Shown here piece after piece: positions 52,082 through 64,000 of a stretch of 64,000 nucleotides of DNA (position 1 is the first letter of the stretch; each line of letters starts with the position of its first letter). Source of the DNA: Gavia stellata (taxonomy: Eukaryota > Chordata > Aves > Gaviiformes > Gaviidae). Location of the stretch: NCBI RefSeq assembly GCF_030936135.1, contig NC_082596.1, forward strand, positions 94,286,449 to 94,350,448, in the 5' to 3' direction. The notes under the pieces are model-generated. The model saw only the letters and a program-made list of their open reading frames with translations. It was not told the DNA's origin and searched no databases. Made by a program: the position numbers and the translations under genes.

Positions 52082-52258
52082 AGAATCACAGATATGTTGG
52101 TTGGAAGGGTCCACTGGAGGTCACCTCGTGAACCCCCCAGCTATCATCAACATTACATCAGGTCAGCTGTGACTTCGTCCTGAAAACCCTGGGAGATGGA
52201 GATTCCATAACCTCTCTGGGTAACCTCTTCCAGTGCTGCACCTCCCTCCCTGGGGAAA
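52082..52258 (-). mobile_element. CR1 LINE 3'-end fragment, old
   Basis: The + strand starts TAGAATCACAGATATGTTGG and continues GGAAGGGTCCACTGGAGGTC. It then has CCATAACCTCTCTGGGTAAC and CCAGTGCTGCACCTCCCTCC, the reverse complement of the CR1 3' UTR and ORF2 end. The match is lower than in the copies at 59 and 63 kb, suggesting an older insertion. It is 5'-truncated. Confidence 0.85.
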
Positions 52259-54280
52259 TAAATGTGCAGGAAATAAATGTTCTTTCTCTATTTCTTACAT
52301 ACACAGCCTTCACTGCACTGCTGGTGGGAAATACTGAATTGCAAACATTTTCCTAGATCTAACACTAAAACCAAAGAGAAGGGAAGGAGTCAAGGAATGA
52401 AGAGACTTCTTTTCATACTCATTTAACCAAGTTCAGCTCAAATCAGTAGCACCTCCAAATTGCCACCATCTGATGATCATTTTGATATCTAGATGCTTCC
52501 AGTTCAACTATTAACCAAACCACTGAAACCCCAGTGAACACCCTGATTCCAGTGTTCTGCCATGCGTTACCCATGAGAAACGGGAGAAAAAACAAAGACC
52601 AGATGCGTGTGAAACCTGAACTTCTCTCAGAGGTCAGAATTTGAGCTGAACAAACATAGTACCTGGAGGATGCTAGTTTATTCAGAATATGCAATACAGG
52701 ACACATTTTTCAAACAGACCTGAAAAGGTCTGAGATACACAGTCGCATTAGATGCAAGTGAAGGGGGAGGGATGGGAAGAGACAAGAATTACAAAGAGAA
52801 AGACCAGTCATCATTTCTTCAGAAATGTAAAAGACTTAGATGCAGAACAGTTCCTTGTGAGAGGCAGCCCTATGCACATAGAGCTTAAAAATCTACTTCT
52901 TGCACTGAGATCCCCTCAGATAACCTCCCTGCTAAATTCTTTGATACCAGCATGGGTAACTAACTCTTTCCTCCCTCTCCAAATCTCTAACACAGGTACT
53001 TTGCTCTGTTAGATACTGTTACCTCTCAAAGTAATTCGTTGGCAGCCTGTAAAATTACCTGTCTAAATGACTTTCTCAGTTGAACTCCACAGCACATTTT
53101 CTCCCTCTCCATACCATGAATGGAGGAGTAGGAAGTCATCCACACAGAACAGCTGAGGATACAGGTAGGAATTTCTGGTTGACATCATTTACTGCCTGAG
53201 TTCACATGAAAGCTTTTAGATTGGAAGATGCAGAAACAACTGGCCTTATTTTGGATGCTGCCTTGACAGGTCATCAATAGAAATTTTCCCGACACCAATT
53301 TGGTGCCAGCATACGAAGATCTGTTCTCAAACATTTGATCACCAATCCTGCTCCATATTAGTGCAGCCTCGTGCTACCTTAGGGATACACCAGCTACCTT
53401 GGATTTGATGTAACTGTCCACAGGGGACAGGCTTTGGAGCAAAAGATTCAGCAGCAGAGTAGACTCTAGATCAACATGAAGAATTAGAGCAATATACAGA
53501 GAGCCCAAAATAAGCATAATTCATGACTGCTTAAAGTCTACTGAATTTTGTGGAGTGATTTGCAGGTGCTTTTCAACCAGATTCAGTATATTTCTTCATA
53601 TGGCTGATTATCTGCTTGGTACAGTACTCTGCTATGGCGTGGATCCCTGCGAGTCTAAGATTCTTTGAACGTCACTGAAAATGAAACTTGGGATCCCAGC
53701 TCCAGGAGAGTTGCACAGTTACAGAGAACAAGACCTAAACTGCTTTCAACACCAGACGCATGTCCTCAAAAGAGGAAAGATACCCAACTGCCTTCAGGGC
53801 ACCAGCTTTTCCTTTTGGGAAAAATCCCTTTTGGGAATTCCTGAAGTCAAAGGAAGCAGAACTTCATGTTGGTTACGCATAGCATGGGCACTGCAGAGAC
53901 TGGACAGAAGTGCGAGGTCTTAAACCAAATAAGTATCTGGCTGATGGTTTAACATAAATTCAACTTTTTCCTGATTGCAGGCAAAACCCGCCACCCCTGT
54001 GTAGTGCTAAACAGTGCCACCCAGGAAGCAGGAACTGAAAAAATAGCAGAAACTTGGAGAAATGCTATAGCTTTAATCGAAGCAGAACGCCACTAATACA
54101 CTTGTGCATATCAGTAAAACGCAGAGTTGCTAATTTTGACAGAAACGTACAATTGCTAAATTCTGCAAGGAATGGTCCATCTGAACACTTGGTGATTCTC
54201 AGCAAGTATCAGGCTTTGGGGTTTGTTTTTCAATGACCTTTCCCTTCGTAATCTGCAGATAGAGAAATCATTATCGTTAG

Positions 54281-54356
54281 GCTTGAGGTTTCAACCCAAA
54301 AGCCAGGCAAAACTTGATGTTTCACTGAACTTGAAACCTCAAAGTGAACCTCAAGC
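54281..54356. repeat. Inverted repeat with a second, alternative right arm
   Basis: TTGAGGTTTCAA (54283-54294) is the exact reverse complement of TTGAAACCTCAA (54331-54342). A second copy of the right arm, AACCTCAAGC (54347-54356), exactly complements GCTTGAGGTT (54281-54290). Two mutually exclusive hairpins are therefore possible. Confidence 0.8.
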
Positions 54357-56725
54357 GTGCAAACCTTATGGACTCAAACCAAAACAAACATATGTCAGCG
54401 AACAAAAACCGCAGAGCTGCACATGGGTCTAAGTACTGAGCCATGCTGGCTACTGGCCAAGGCATGAAGTGCCCTACGCTTCGCACAAAATACCCGTAGA
54501 TGTTTAGTGACCACAGGGTATGTCTAGACACACACTGCCATGGTTTAGAGACGCTCAGGTCAACTTCATCTGAGAGTTCAAGTCCCAGAAGCAGTTTCTC
54601 TACAGTGTACAGAGTTCTTCAGTAGGGTAAAATACCCCCTAAGGAGTTTTGTTTGACCACAGCTGAATTCCTTCGGTACTTGATGGGCCTTCTTCAAAGC
54701 CATCTCCTGATACTGCTACACTGTATGGCACCTAGAATGAAGATCTAACTACCGTCTCATACAAAAGATATGCTTTGGTTGTCCATCCAGTTAAAAAATA
54801 GCCATGATTCCACCTTTTGGTAATTTTCTGTAGAATATGCCAGAATTTGTCTAGACCATCTTAGTGAACGCATGTAAAAAAAAAAAAAAAAAGGGAAATG
54901 CTGCATCAGCATTTTCAGCACAGAGACCTTCACCACAAGAAACTGGTGAAGCACAGGTCTGCACTTTTCTCTTGCAGTCATCTGGAACCCGGTTAATTTA
55001 TTTGAATTCACTGATTATTCAATATTAATCTTTGAAAAATTTCCCACATTAATTCTAGGTTCCACAGATGCGTGATGAGCAGTTTATTGCAATTAGCCTC
55101 CCCAAGTTTCAGCTACTCCAGCTGACAGCACTGACCACGTACGTTTGTATTTGCCTATGCACTTTAAAGGACTGAATCTACGTATCTTAAGCCCTGTGCT
55201 GTTGGATCGCTACAAACTGTTTGTGTGAGAAAGAAAACTTCAGCAGCAGTCCTGGAGGGGAGCAGAAACGTGGGAATTCGAGAGAGCAGAGCGTGACACA
55301 TCGATGTAAATGCAACCAAATGCTAATCAACACCGAAAAAAAATTATATAATTATCTCTGCATTTGTGGAAGCTTCCTAAGGTTAATATTCCCATTATTA
55401 TTCTGACTTACTAAAAACTGTTTCCTCCAGTTAAGTTAGCCTTGGGGCCAAACTCTTCTCATGGTTCAAAAGCAACTGACATGATGTACACACCAGTGTA
55501 AAAGGGGTCAGGCCATAAGTTAATGTGGAGTACTGTAATTATTGTAATGATGTAAAAAGAAAATAAATTTTTTACAGAGGATTTGGAAGTGTGCGTTAAA
55601 ACGCCTATCACTTGAACACACAACTTACAGGAAAACAGGAACGCTTCATTAGCCCACTCTTCATTTAACTTCCACTCTTCTTATTGTTCCCTCCTAATTT
55701 CCTGAATGGGTAAAATAACACTCTTTTCACATAATTATGGAATATTTAATTGCTACAAAACACATCACCTAACTTACATCACCAAAAACTTGACCACCGA
55801 ACTGGGCCATGAATCTTCCACTGGATTTGCATTCATTTTGCATCACGACCTTGATTTTGACTCCAAAACCCAAATATGTTGCTTTGCTGAGTAAACCTGC
55901 ACTTCCAGAAGAGAACCTAGTCTGAACACACAAATGCCTCATGTATATACCCCGATTTCCTTAAAAAGTCTTACAGCCGTTAGTGTTGGGTTGGTGAACA
56001 CAGAACGGTAGGAAAGGTGACGCAAACGCCAGAAAACAAGGAAGTTCTACAATCTATTGGTTCTTCATACAAACTAATCTACAAATCTGAATGTGTTTTA
56101 CCAGCCTGTGAGAAAGCTGTGTGATGTAGAGGTTACGAGGAGATCAGAGCTGCACATACAATAGCTAGAAGTCCATGAAGGGTCCTGAACTGCTCAGTCA
56201 ATTAATATCATACCTATATAAAAATTAAATAACCAACGGGGTGGTTTTTTTAAGACTACAAATTATATTCTACGCAGGGAAAAACATACAGAAACACATT
56301 ACAACCAACTCCTTAGTGAAACTGCTGACAAAGCAGTTAATATTTGGTCTTGGGCAAAGGACTGGTTTCCTTTTGTTGGCTGCCCAGTTTTAGATGGGTA
56401 TTTTACATGAAACACATTACAAGTTTAAAGTGGAAGAACTATGTTTTTTCACCTGCGAGTGGTTTCAACTTAGACTTCAGCATTACTGTCAGGAAGTCAG
56501 TTTTTCCATGCTTGTTACTGTAAACAAAGATTGTATGGCACATCTCCAAAAGTGATAGAAGGTCAAGGACCAAACTGCAAGAGTGACAGACCGCTTCCGG
56601 AAACCAAAGGCACAACACTGAAGTGAGAATAACCACACGTTTAAACCCTCTTTGATGTTCTCATCACTCGGTTGTTTGGGCAGCACAACGAACACATGCA
56701 AATACAACCTTGCATACTTGTTTTT

Positions 56726-56812
56726 TATACATATATCTATACAAATATATATACTTATATATATGTATACTTACATATACTTATACATACTTTATAGAGA
56801 TATATATATATG
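56726..56812. repeat. AT-rich imperfect microsatellite
   Basis: About 85 bases of TATA, ATAC and ACTT-type units, such as ACATATACTTATACATAC. It is a low-complexity tract likely to vary in length. Confidence 0.88.
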
Positions 56813-57471
56813 AAGTGTACGTATCTGGCTGAAACAGTGAGTAAACAGGTAGGGAGAAGAGGCAGTAGCATCACTTATTATTAACATTGCCTCCCACTCA
56901 TTTTCTAAGAGTTGCTTTTATCTCTGTCAAACTTCAGTCCCACCTCTGCTTGGTTTTATTTTACCTCACTTTGTAAACTTAGAGTAAAATAACATTAGAC
57001 GTTTCCAAGAAGAGTCCTTCTCCCCAGACAATAACATTTCTATTGATATTATCTTTGTAAAGCATTAGCACTTCCAAAAGCTGTAGTCAGAATTTATAAT
57101 TTTATAAGCATGTATCTTGGTCATCATGGTGTTACTTTTGGCTGCTCCTCAGATATGAACCCAAATTTGCCGATGTTGTAACTTTTTTTTTTTTATTTAA
57201 ACATCTAAACCTCTTTTGGAAAGCTGAATATTATTTTAGTGAACAGAATTCACCCCTATCTGCCCTTGCATGAGGCTTGCAGTATTACTTAACTCTACAC
57301 AAGTTCTATACGTGCATTTTCCTCTCCAGGTCCCCAAGCTGAGGTTCTGCAGATGAGTATTTACAACCACAACTGAAGTCAGTAGAAGTTGTGGCATGGG
57401 AGTACCACACAGCGGATCCCAAACTGGGATAATACACTAAACTGGCGCAGACTCCGCACTATCACATCTTT

Positions 57472-57570
57472 ACTTTGTGTCTGTAAAACAGGGACAATAT
57501 CAGCCCTTCATCTCATGGGGATGTGACAAAGATTCGTCAGGTTGTGGAGCAGTGAGATAAGGCACACATT
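57472..57570 (+). repeat. Ancient MIR-like relic
   Basis: TGTCTGTAAAACAGGGACAA and the following TCATGGGGATGTGACAAAGATTC recall the MIR core CATCTGTAAAATGGGGATAA followed by CTCATAGGGTTGTTGTGAGG. It is in forward orientation. Divergence is high, and the consensus is recalled rather than aligned. Confidence 0.45.
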
Positions 57571-59231
57571 AACCGATGACAAAACACCTCTCTCTCTGGA
57601 GCAGAGATCTCAGAGCGCAGTAAACAGAAAGGCTAAAAACAAAGGGGTGGGTGTAGATCAATTTTCTATATCCATCCTCCTCAAGGAAAAAAATGGGAAC
57701 TTCTAGGAAAAAAGTATATATGATCAGGCCCGCAGAGAGTGAACGGTAATGTACAAACGTAGACGTGACTGAGGGACAATTTTATTGCTGGTGTTTCCTC
57801 ATGTTTAAGTATTTGTGCCTGAAACCTTATAAATGTTCTTCTACCTTACCTGTGCGTGTAACATTATAAAGGGTGTCCTTTAGGTTACCATCCGTGCCAC
57901 GGCAAGTAACGGGGTGCGTATTTCTGGTGAACTATAAACCTTAATCTTCCAATTACTTTAACAAACGCTTCCTAATGGCAGCCCACCTGATCTGCTACTG
58001 TGCTAACCAAGCACTATTTATCACAAAACTACAGCCTCTGGGGAAAAAAAAATAAATTAAAAAATATTAAAAGGAAAGTCGCAGCAGAGCTTAGGAAGGA
58101 AGGTTAGAAGACTGAGTGTTATCAGGAATGAAAACAAAGCCAGAACAAACTAAAGAAGAAAAGCAACATCTCAAATGTATTCAAAAGCCCTAAAATTAGA
58201 TCTATTTAAGCTCATGTACTAAGCACTTGCTTACATTCTACCGTCTCCAGTATGACAGAAACACACACTTAACTGGTCCTTGCTAATAAAGACCGTTTTC
58301 AGGACTACAGTATCCAGAGTACAGATGTTATACTGGCTAGCAATATAAAAGCCTCAGATGTATGTTACTAATTTGTGAACTGCAGATATGTTTAATTGTA
58401 AACAAATTGTGAGAAACTTTGAGGAGCTCTAAAAATAATTATGGCCAACAGGATGAATGTTTCCTGGTCTTACATCCAACATCAAGAAGCCATTTGAAAA
58501 TGTCTTCTGCACTCAATTGCTATTTAAAAGTTGATTCAGCTCCTCTGACATCTATAACTAGATTCAGCTTCGGCATATTTGTTTTCACTCATCGTTACCA
58601 TCCCGTCCTATGTTTTTCAGCATTTCAAAACATCTCAAACCAAAACCTTCTGAATTACTATAGCGAAATACGATATATGAAAACATAACCCACCACTCTG
58701 TAAACCAGACTAGAAAACCTTGCTATTCATCAGATTTGGACCCAAGAAACAGGCTGTGCTCCACTGTTATTGTTAAGTACTTACAATGTTAAATATTGTA
58801 AGACATTGTTAAAAAACATTTTGACTAAGCTATCCTTTACTGTAAGTTTAACAATAAATGAAGCTGATACCCACCCATGCTATCAGTCCACATACCTTTT
58901 TTATTGCTAATGAAGGCCAACCGTCCAGATTTAGTGCAGAGGAATTCCTTCTATAAACACAAACTCTCTTTACCTCTGTGTATGTCAAAATAACCTTCAC
59001 CTGTAAGCTTACAGTCGTAGTAATAAGGCCTGTGACCATTGCTAACGAATCTTCTCTTGATAAGTCTGAACAAGGCTTGTAGAATCTAGTACCTGCATAA
59101 ACAACGGTGCGGGTGAGAAAGCCACAGGCTCCTTGTGACGGCCCGGTCGCACCGAGCAGTGGTGGCTTCTGCTCTGCAGTGGTCACCCCCCAAGAGCATA
59201 CGTCCCAAAACCTAATCCTACTCATAACTTT
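57571..59231. other. AT-rich intergenic DNA
   Basis: No gene or repeat was recognised. The 128-codon minus frame at 59234-58848 adjoins the CR1 copy and has no family resemblance. Confidence 0.5.
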
Positions 59232-59850
59232 CACAGAATCACAGAATCACTAAGGTTGGAAAAGACCTGTAAGACCATCAAGTCCAACCCTCAACCCAAC
59301 CCCACCATGCCCACTAAACCATGTCCCACAGTGCCACGTCCACACGTTCCTTGAACACCTCCAGGGATGGTGACTCCACCACCTCCCTGGGCAGCCTGTT
59401 CCAGTGCTTCACCACTCTCTCAGCAAAGACATTTTTCCTAATACCCAGCCTAAACCTTTCCTGGCACAACTCGAGGCCATTTCCTTTTGTCCTATCACTT
59501 GTCACTTGGGAGAAGAGGCTGACGGGTGACCTCTCTACAACCTCCTTTCAGGTGTAGAGACCGGGAAGTTCTCCCCTCAGCCTCCTCTTCTCCAGACTGA
59601 ACAACCCCAGCTCCCTCAGCCTCTCCTCACAAGACTTGTGCTCCAGACCCCTCACCAGCTTCGTCGCCCTTCTCTGGACGCGCTCCAGCACCTCAATGTC
59701 CTTCTTGGAGTGAGGGGCCCAAAACTGAACACAGGATTTGAGGTGCGGCCTCACCAGCGCCAAGTACAGGGGCACGATCCCCTCCCTACTCCTGCTCCCC
59801 ACACTGTTTCTGATACAGGCCAGGATGCCGTTGGCCTTCTTGGCCAAACT
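59232..59850 (-). mobile_element. CR1 LINE fragment (3' end and ORF2 C-terminus)
   Basis: The + strand begins CACAGAATCACAGAATCAC and then AAGGTTGGAAAAGACCTG, the reverse complement of the CR1 3' end. The minus strand encodes [40 protein letters not shown] and [20 protein letters not shown]. After a frame break near 59545 it encodes [20 protein letters not shown]. The copy is close to the one at 63 kb, so they probably belong to one subfamily. A small internal deletion near 59550 broke the frame. Confidence 0.95.
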
Positions 59851-60571
59851 GCCTTTGATTGAAAGCAAACATATAAAGTAAATTCCTGTAAGAACGGAAT
59901 GAAAACAATATAAAGCACCTGTAGGGCGTCCTTTGGTTTATACATTACTAGTGGCAATAATTATCTCCTTGCCACAAGTCCTAAATTACATCTTTCTACC
60001 CCCAAACTATAGAGGATGATTTCCATGGTTGGGTTTTTTCCCTAAACTATGCCTTCTTCATCCAACTCTCTTTACCACATTACCTAAGTAAAAAAGGCAC
60101 CTTATTTATGGACGTATTTTTCCAAAAAAGCATACTGAAGTTACCTACTGCCTTTGCCCCCCTTAAACCAACAAAAAACTTCCTCAGACTTAAATGGATT
60201 TGAATTTCACATATGGTATCAAAACATCCGGATACATCTAATGGAAGAGCCTTTTTGTTTATACTGAAACCAACTGCCAAGCTGCTGTTGCACTGTGTCC
60301 AAACTTGATTTCTTTTAAGAGAAATATATCGCCATGTTTCCCAACTCTTGGGAAATGAAGGGGCATTTGCCTGCAACATGAAAATATTTCCCAAAGAGCT
60401 CTACCTTCCTGTCCCAGCTTCCCCCGCTAGCAAACTGAAAGCAAAGGTTATCCTCACAAACCGAGTAGCGATACCACGTACCCCCTGCCCATGCACAAGC
60501 AGTAGCTTCTCCAGCTGATAGGAAGGAGTGTCAACAGAAATATTCCTGTCATAATATCACATGCCAATTTT

Positions 60572-60686
60572 CGGGACATGGTTTAGTGGTTCCGGACATG
60601 GTTTAGTGGGCACGGTGGTGTTGGGTTGATGTTTGGACTTGATCTTGCAGGTCTTTTCCAACCTTAATGAATCTGTGATTCTGTAA
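60572..60686 (+). mobile_element. CR1 LINE 3'-end fragment with internal duplication
   Basis: Sense-strand CR1 3' UTR: GGGACATGGTTTAGTGG, then TTGGACTTGATCTTGCAGGT, TTTTCCAACCTTAATGAATC and a terminal ATTCTG-type repeat. The 16-base string GGACATGGTTTAGTGG occurs twice with a 20-base period (60574 and 60594), so a short tandem duplication occurred within the element. Confidence 0.92.
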
Positions 60687-63015
60687 TAATCAAATTCACT
60701 GTAAAAACATGACGACCGGTCTTTTCATGCAGTATTTCTTCAGACCTAACAAGATTCCCAATTAAATAGCAATTTTTATTTCCCTGGATTACAGTTGCAT
60801 ATTGAAAGGAAAACTAGCCCCAAAACAGAAGAATGCCAGCTGCATCATCCTTACTAAAATGCAATACAGCAATACCTTACCCCAAGGTCAGTGGGGCTGG
60901 TAAGTACCTCCCAGATAATAAAACCCCCATAGATAACAGGGGCTCTGGGAAGCACAGTACTGTGGCTTGGATAAACACACAGAGCTGAATAGGTTTTCTT
61001 ATTGGCCCACATACTGAACATTTTAGCAAAGAGTTTAGTCTAGTCTAATTGACACTGCTCTTTTAAGATGGACAGCCCGGTGCAAAAACATCATAGGCAG
61101 AAGTTAGAGGCTCTCCTTTTCCACCCTGCAGAAGACTATAATTCTCACTGAAACACTTCTGGTATGCATTTCAAGAGAAACAAAGTTACAAATCCTAATG
61201 AAAATGTTCTTTCATAAAAAAGACATCTAAAAAAGAAAACTAAACCGTCTTAACATCTCTTTGAAAAAAAGTAAACCAAGAAATAATCTAATGTATTTTT
61301 ATAAATAATTTTCTTCTAATCTGTACTTACAGAGAATTGTATTCACTGATGACCGAGTTGTTACATGGGAGAATTAAGGCTGGTGGAGTGCCTTAAATGT
61401 GCATTCACTCACATTTCACATGTTTTGTTTCCTTTTAGATAAAGCTTTTCTTCTGAATTTGCTGAGGTTTTAATCACACTTGAGGAATAGTCATTGTTTT
61501 AATGTTTCAGCTTTTAAATTATTGATTAAGCCCACACATACACTCAAGATTAACTGCAGTTTAACACCATCCATTTTAGGAATGTAGGAAAGGGGGTCTG
61601 TAGAATGTGAATATAAGTCAAGAATACAAGTTTGCACTGCTCCGAAAGAAAGAGGCAACCAGAGCAAGAGAACAAGAAATTATTATGTTAAAGATGACTC
61701 TTCCAGGAAAACCTGAAGGACAGGCATTCTCTGCTTGGAAAACAGAGCCAGAAGGACACTGCACAGAGATAAAAATACCATATTGTATGCATGAGACAGT
61801 GAAACCCTTCCACGACAAAATACTTCTACAGATTGCACATCTACGGCACACACTATTTCTCAGAAATGGGTATATCTTAATGCATAAACAAACCAACATG
61901 ACAGTGGGTAAGTAGAGTTCTTCCACCAACACAAAACCCTATTTTTTTTCCTGTTTTGAGGTTTGGTCAAAGTTGAAAGAGTTGGAGATGTGCCAGCCTG
62001 TTTGGTGCACGGGGAGCCTGGTGGGAGCGGAGCCCACTCTCCTGCCCACTCTGCTTTCTTCACTTACCTAAACAGGGGCTGAGTTTGATCCACTGCCTAC
62101 AGTATCCGCAGAAAATACATACATCTACAAGCTATATAGATCCAAAATTGGCATCTGACATCAACTCATACCCATTTGTACATGTGAAATTTATATTAAT
62201 TTGTAAGCGTACCAAATACTTCTCTACATTTGTTCCTGGTTTTACAGTACATCCATTTAAAGGGCTCTTTATCAAGATAAAAAAATCAATTGAAACTGTA
62301 CATGGAAAAGAAGAGGAAGAAAAATGCTTGAATTAATCCTACCTAAGAAAAGATTTTTAGAAAGGGATACAGGGATTCCTTCTGAATGAGTGGCAGTACA
62401 GCATTCGGCTGTAATTTGAATCTATATTATATTTAATAAAACCACAGTGTGTTCTCTTGTCCTATTAAAACTGTATTCTACCTTACCAGGTCTGAATAAT
62501 TTGTATAAAATTGATTGCTACAGTTCTTAGTAAGAGCTCTAATTGCATTCCTGGTATAACTTAAAATGATAACCTTATCTTAATTAGTAGCATGCTACAG
62601 AAATGGTTCTGAAGCCGCGAAGGATTAACCTGCATTTTTAAACAGAAGCCTTGGGGCTGGTGTTTTGGGTTTTTTTCTTCTTTTCTTCATTTCATCTCCA
62701 ACACATGATGTAGTGCTAATTTATCATGAACAGAATAGGGAAATAATCAAATTGAGCGAGAATAAACAACCTTGCTGCCACCTCCTCTGGCCAGCGCGAG
62801 TTTCTGTCCGTAGGCTGATCTCCTCTGTGCATGGGCACATGTGCTGCTTGTGGGGCTCCTCTGCTTGCAGAGCAAGGGACGTGCTTATATGAAGCTTAAG
62901 TCTTTGATAACTCCCTCCCCCCCAGCACATGGCACATTCGTCTCAACTCTCAGAGAGTCGCCAGTGCTGCGATTTTATTTAAAGATTAAATAAATAAATA
63001 AACAAAAAACCCCCA
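60687..63015. other. AT-rich intergenic DNA
   Basis: No gene was recognised. Frames at 61607-61932 overlap on both strands without family resemblance. A TAAATAAATAAATAAA tract ends just before the CR1 copy at 63017. Confidence 0.5.
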
Positions 63016-63016
63016 C

Positions 63017-63575
63017 ACAGAATCACAGAATCACTAAGGTTGGAAAAGACCTGTAAGACCATCAAGCCCAACCATCACCCCAACCCCACCATGCCCACTA
63101 AACCATGTCCCACAGTGCCACGTCCACATGTTCCTTGAACACCTCCAGGGATGGTGAATCCACCACCTCCCTGGGCAGCCTATTCCAGTGCTTCACCGCT
63201 CTCTCAGTGAAGACATTTTTCCTAATATCCAGCCTGAACCTCCCCTGGCGCAACTTGAGGCTGTTTCCTCTTGTCCTGTCACTAGTCACTTGGGAGAAGA
63301 GACCAACACCCACCTCACCACAACCCCCTTTCAGGTAGTTGTAGAGAGCGATGAGGTCTCCCCTCAGCCTCCTCTTCTCCAGACTGAACAACCCCAGCTC
63401 CCTCAGCCCCTCCTCACAAGACTTGTGCTCCAGACCCCTCACCAGCTTCGTCGCCCTTCTCTGGACACGCTCCAGCATCTGAATGTCCTTCTTGGAGTGA
63501 GGGGCCCAAAGATGAACACAGGATTCGAGGTGCGGCCTCACCAGCGCCGAGTACAGGGGCACGATCACCTCCCTA
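63017..63575 (-). mobile_element. CR1 LINE fragment with uninterrupted ORF2 C-terminus
   Basis: On the + strand it starts CAGAATCACAGAATCACTAA and shares most bases with the copy at 59 kb. The minus strand keeps one open frame from the truncation point to the natural stop at 63098. The frame includes [60 protein letters not shown] and [20 protein letters not shown], ending DVALWDMV. This is the C-terminal end of the CR1 reverse transcriptase. The 5' side is cut off cleanly beside an (AACC)n tract. Lack of frame damage suggests a relatively young insertion. Confidence 0.95.
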
Positions 63576-63660
63576 AACCAACCAACCAACCAACATCAAA
63601 ACAAAAACCAAACCAAAAGAAAAAAACCTGAAAAAACAGAAAAGCAACAACAACCAACTC
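63576..63660. repeat. (AACC)n and A/C-rich simple repeat
   Basis: Five AACC units are followed by A/C-rich sequence such as AAAACAAAAACCAAACC. It abuts the truncated 5' end of the CR1 copy. Confidence 0.85.
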
Positions 63661-64000
63661 AACGTGCCCCCACCCCAAAACAAAATGAACCTGAAACATT
63701 CCCAGGGGCAACGTGCTCCAGACACCCCATCAAGGGGGTCTCTGACGACAGAACCAGAAGTAATTCCAAATCTGTGAGCACAGCTGCTTGCCGAGCACAT
63801 CGGCCGGCCAGATGCTGTCCAGCTGATGCGATTTCTGGAAGCACACACTTCACAACATGGCAAAGGAATACCGCTGCTTTGTCAGAGTCAGAAAAATTAA
63901 TACTAGTAAAATTTGGTAGCAAGTGACTAAAAGCCCTTTATGCAAATCCTGCTTTGGCTTGTGTTTGGGGGGATTTTTTTCATTCGTTGGCTGTCTTGCT
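63661..64000. other. Unassigned sequence at window end
   Basis: This GC-moderate sequence includes CATCGGCCGGCCAGATGC near 63799. Overlapping minus frames (63863-63573 and 63922-63659) resemble no family I know. Nothing further can be supported. Confidence 0.4.

Larger units (their letters stand above)
52259..57460. other. AT-rich intergenic DNA
   Basis: No gene was recognised. It contains an inverted repeat around 54283-54342, an A tract at 54876-54892 and an AT-rich microsatellite at 56726-56812. Short frames have no family match. Confidence 0.5.

Noticed and set aside
63188..63631. 147-codon + strand frame at the last CR1 copy
   Set aside because: Antisense to CR1 ORF2 and running into the simple repeat; not a gene.

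Overview
The window is vertebrate nuclear DNA from a bird. Its one confidently identifiable protein-coding gene is prolactin (PRL), on the + strand. Five exons with consensus GT-AG junctions assemble into a 229-codon open frame, the length I recall for chicken prolactin. The protein differs at several positions from galliform prolactin as I remember it. The many fragments of the avian LINE CR1, several with the typical (ATTCTATG)- or (ATTCTGTG)-like 3' end, also point to a bird. A non-galliform, probably neoavian, species is the likely source, but that is inference.

Layout: 1-3.7 kb is AT-rich upstream sequence. 3.7-3.95 kb is the prolactin proximal promoter, with a TATA box and two POU/Pit-1-like sites. 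3.96-10.0 kb holds the coding exons, and the 3' UTR ends near 10.3 kb. From 10.3 to 64 kb I recognise no protein-coding gene. That stretch is AT-rich intergenic DNA with seven CR1 fragments (about 16.3-17.2, 28.5, 32.3, 52.1, 59.2-59.85, 60.6 and 63.0-63.6 kb), two traces of ancient MIR/CORE-SINE elements, and microsatellites and poly-A tracts. It also has two GC/CpG-richer patches that look regulatory: a small island at 18.5-18.9 kb with a palindromic RFX-type X-box, and a broad area at about 44.3-51.7 kb. The broad area holds homeodomain-type motifs, a consensus CRE, perfect palindromes and one exon-like segment with good splice signals.

From general knowledge of synteny, the DNA downstream of PRL faces the CASC15/NBAT1/SOX4 region in amniotes. 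The 44-52 kb patch could therefore be part of the non-coding regulatory landscape of that locus. No alignment could be run, so this is a hypothesis.

Most open frames of 60-145 codons outside PRL and CR1 look like chance. I see no CRISPR array, tRNA, rRNA, viral gene or unknown multi-gene system. The more interesting points are a prolactin N-glycosylation sequon at mature residue 6, a tandem NAGNAG acceptor before exon 4, several perfect palindromes, the X-box island and the exon-like segment near 49.7 kb.
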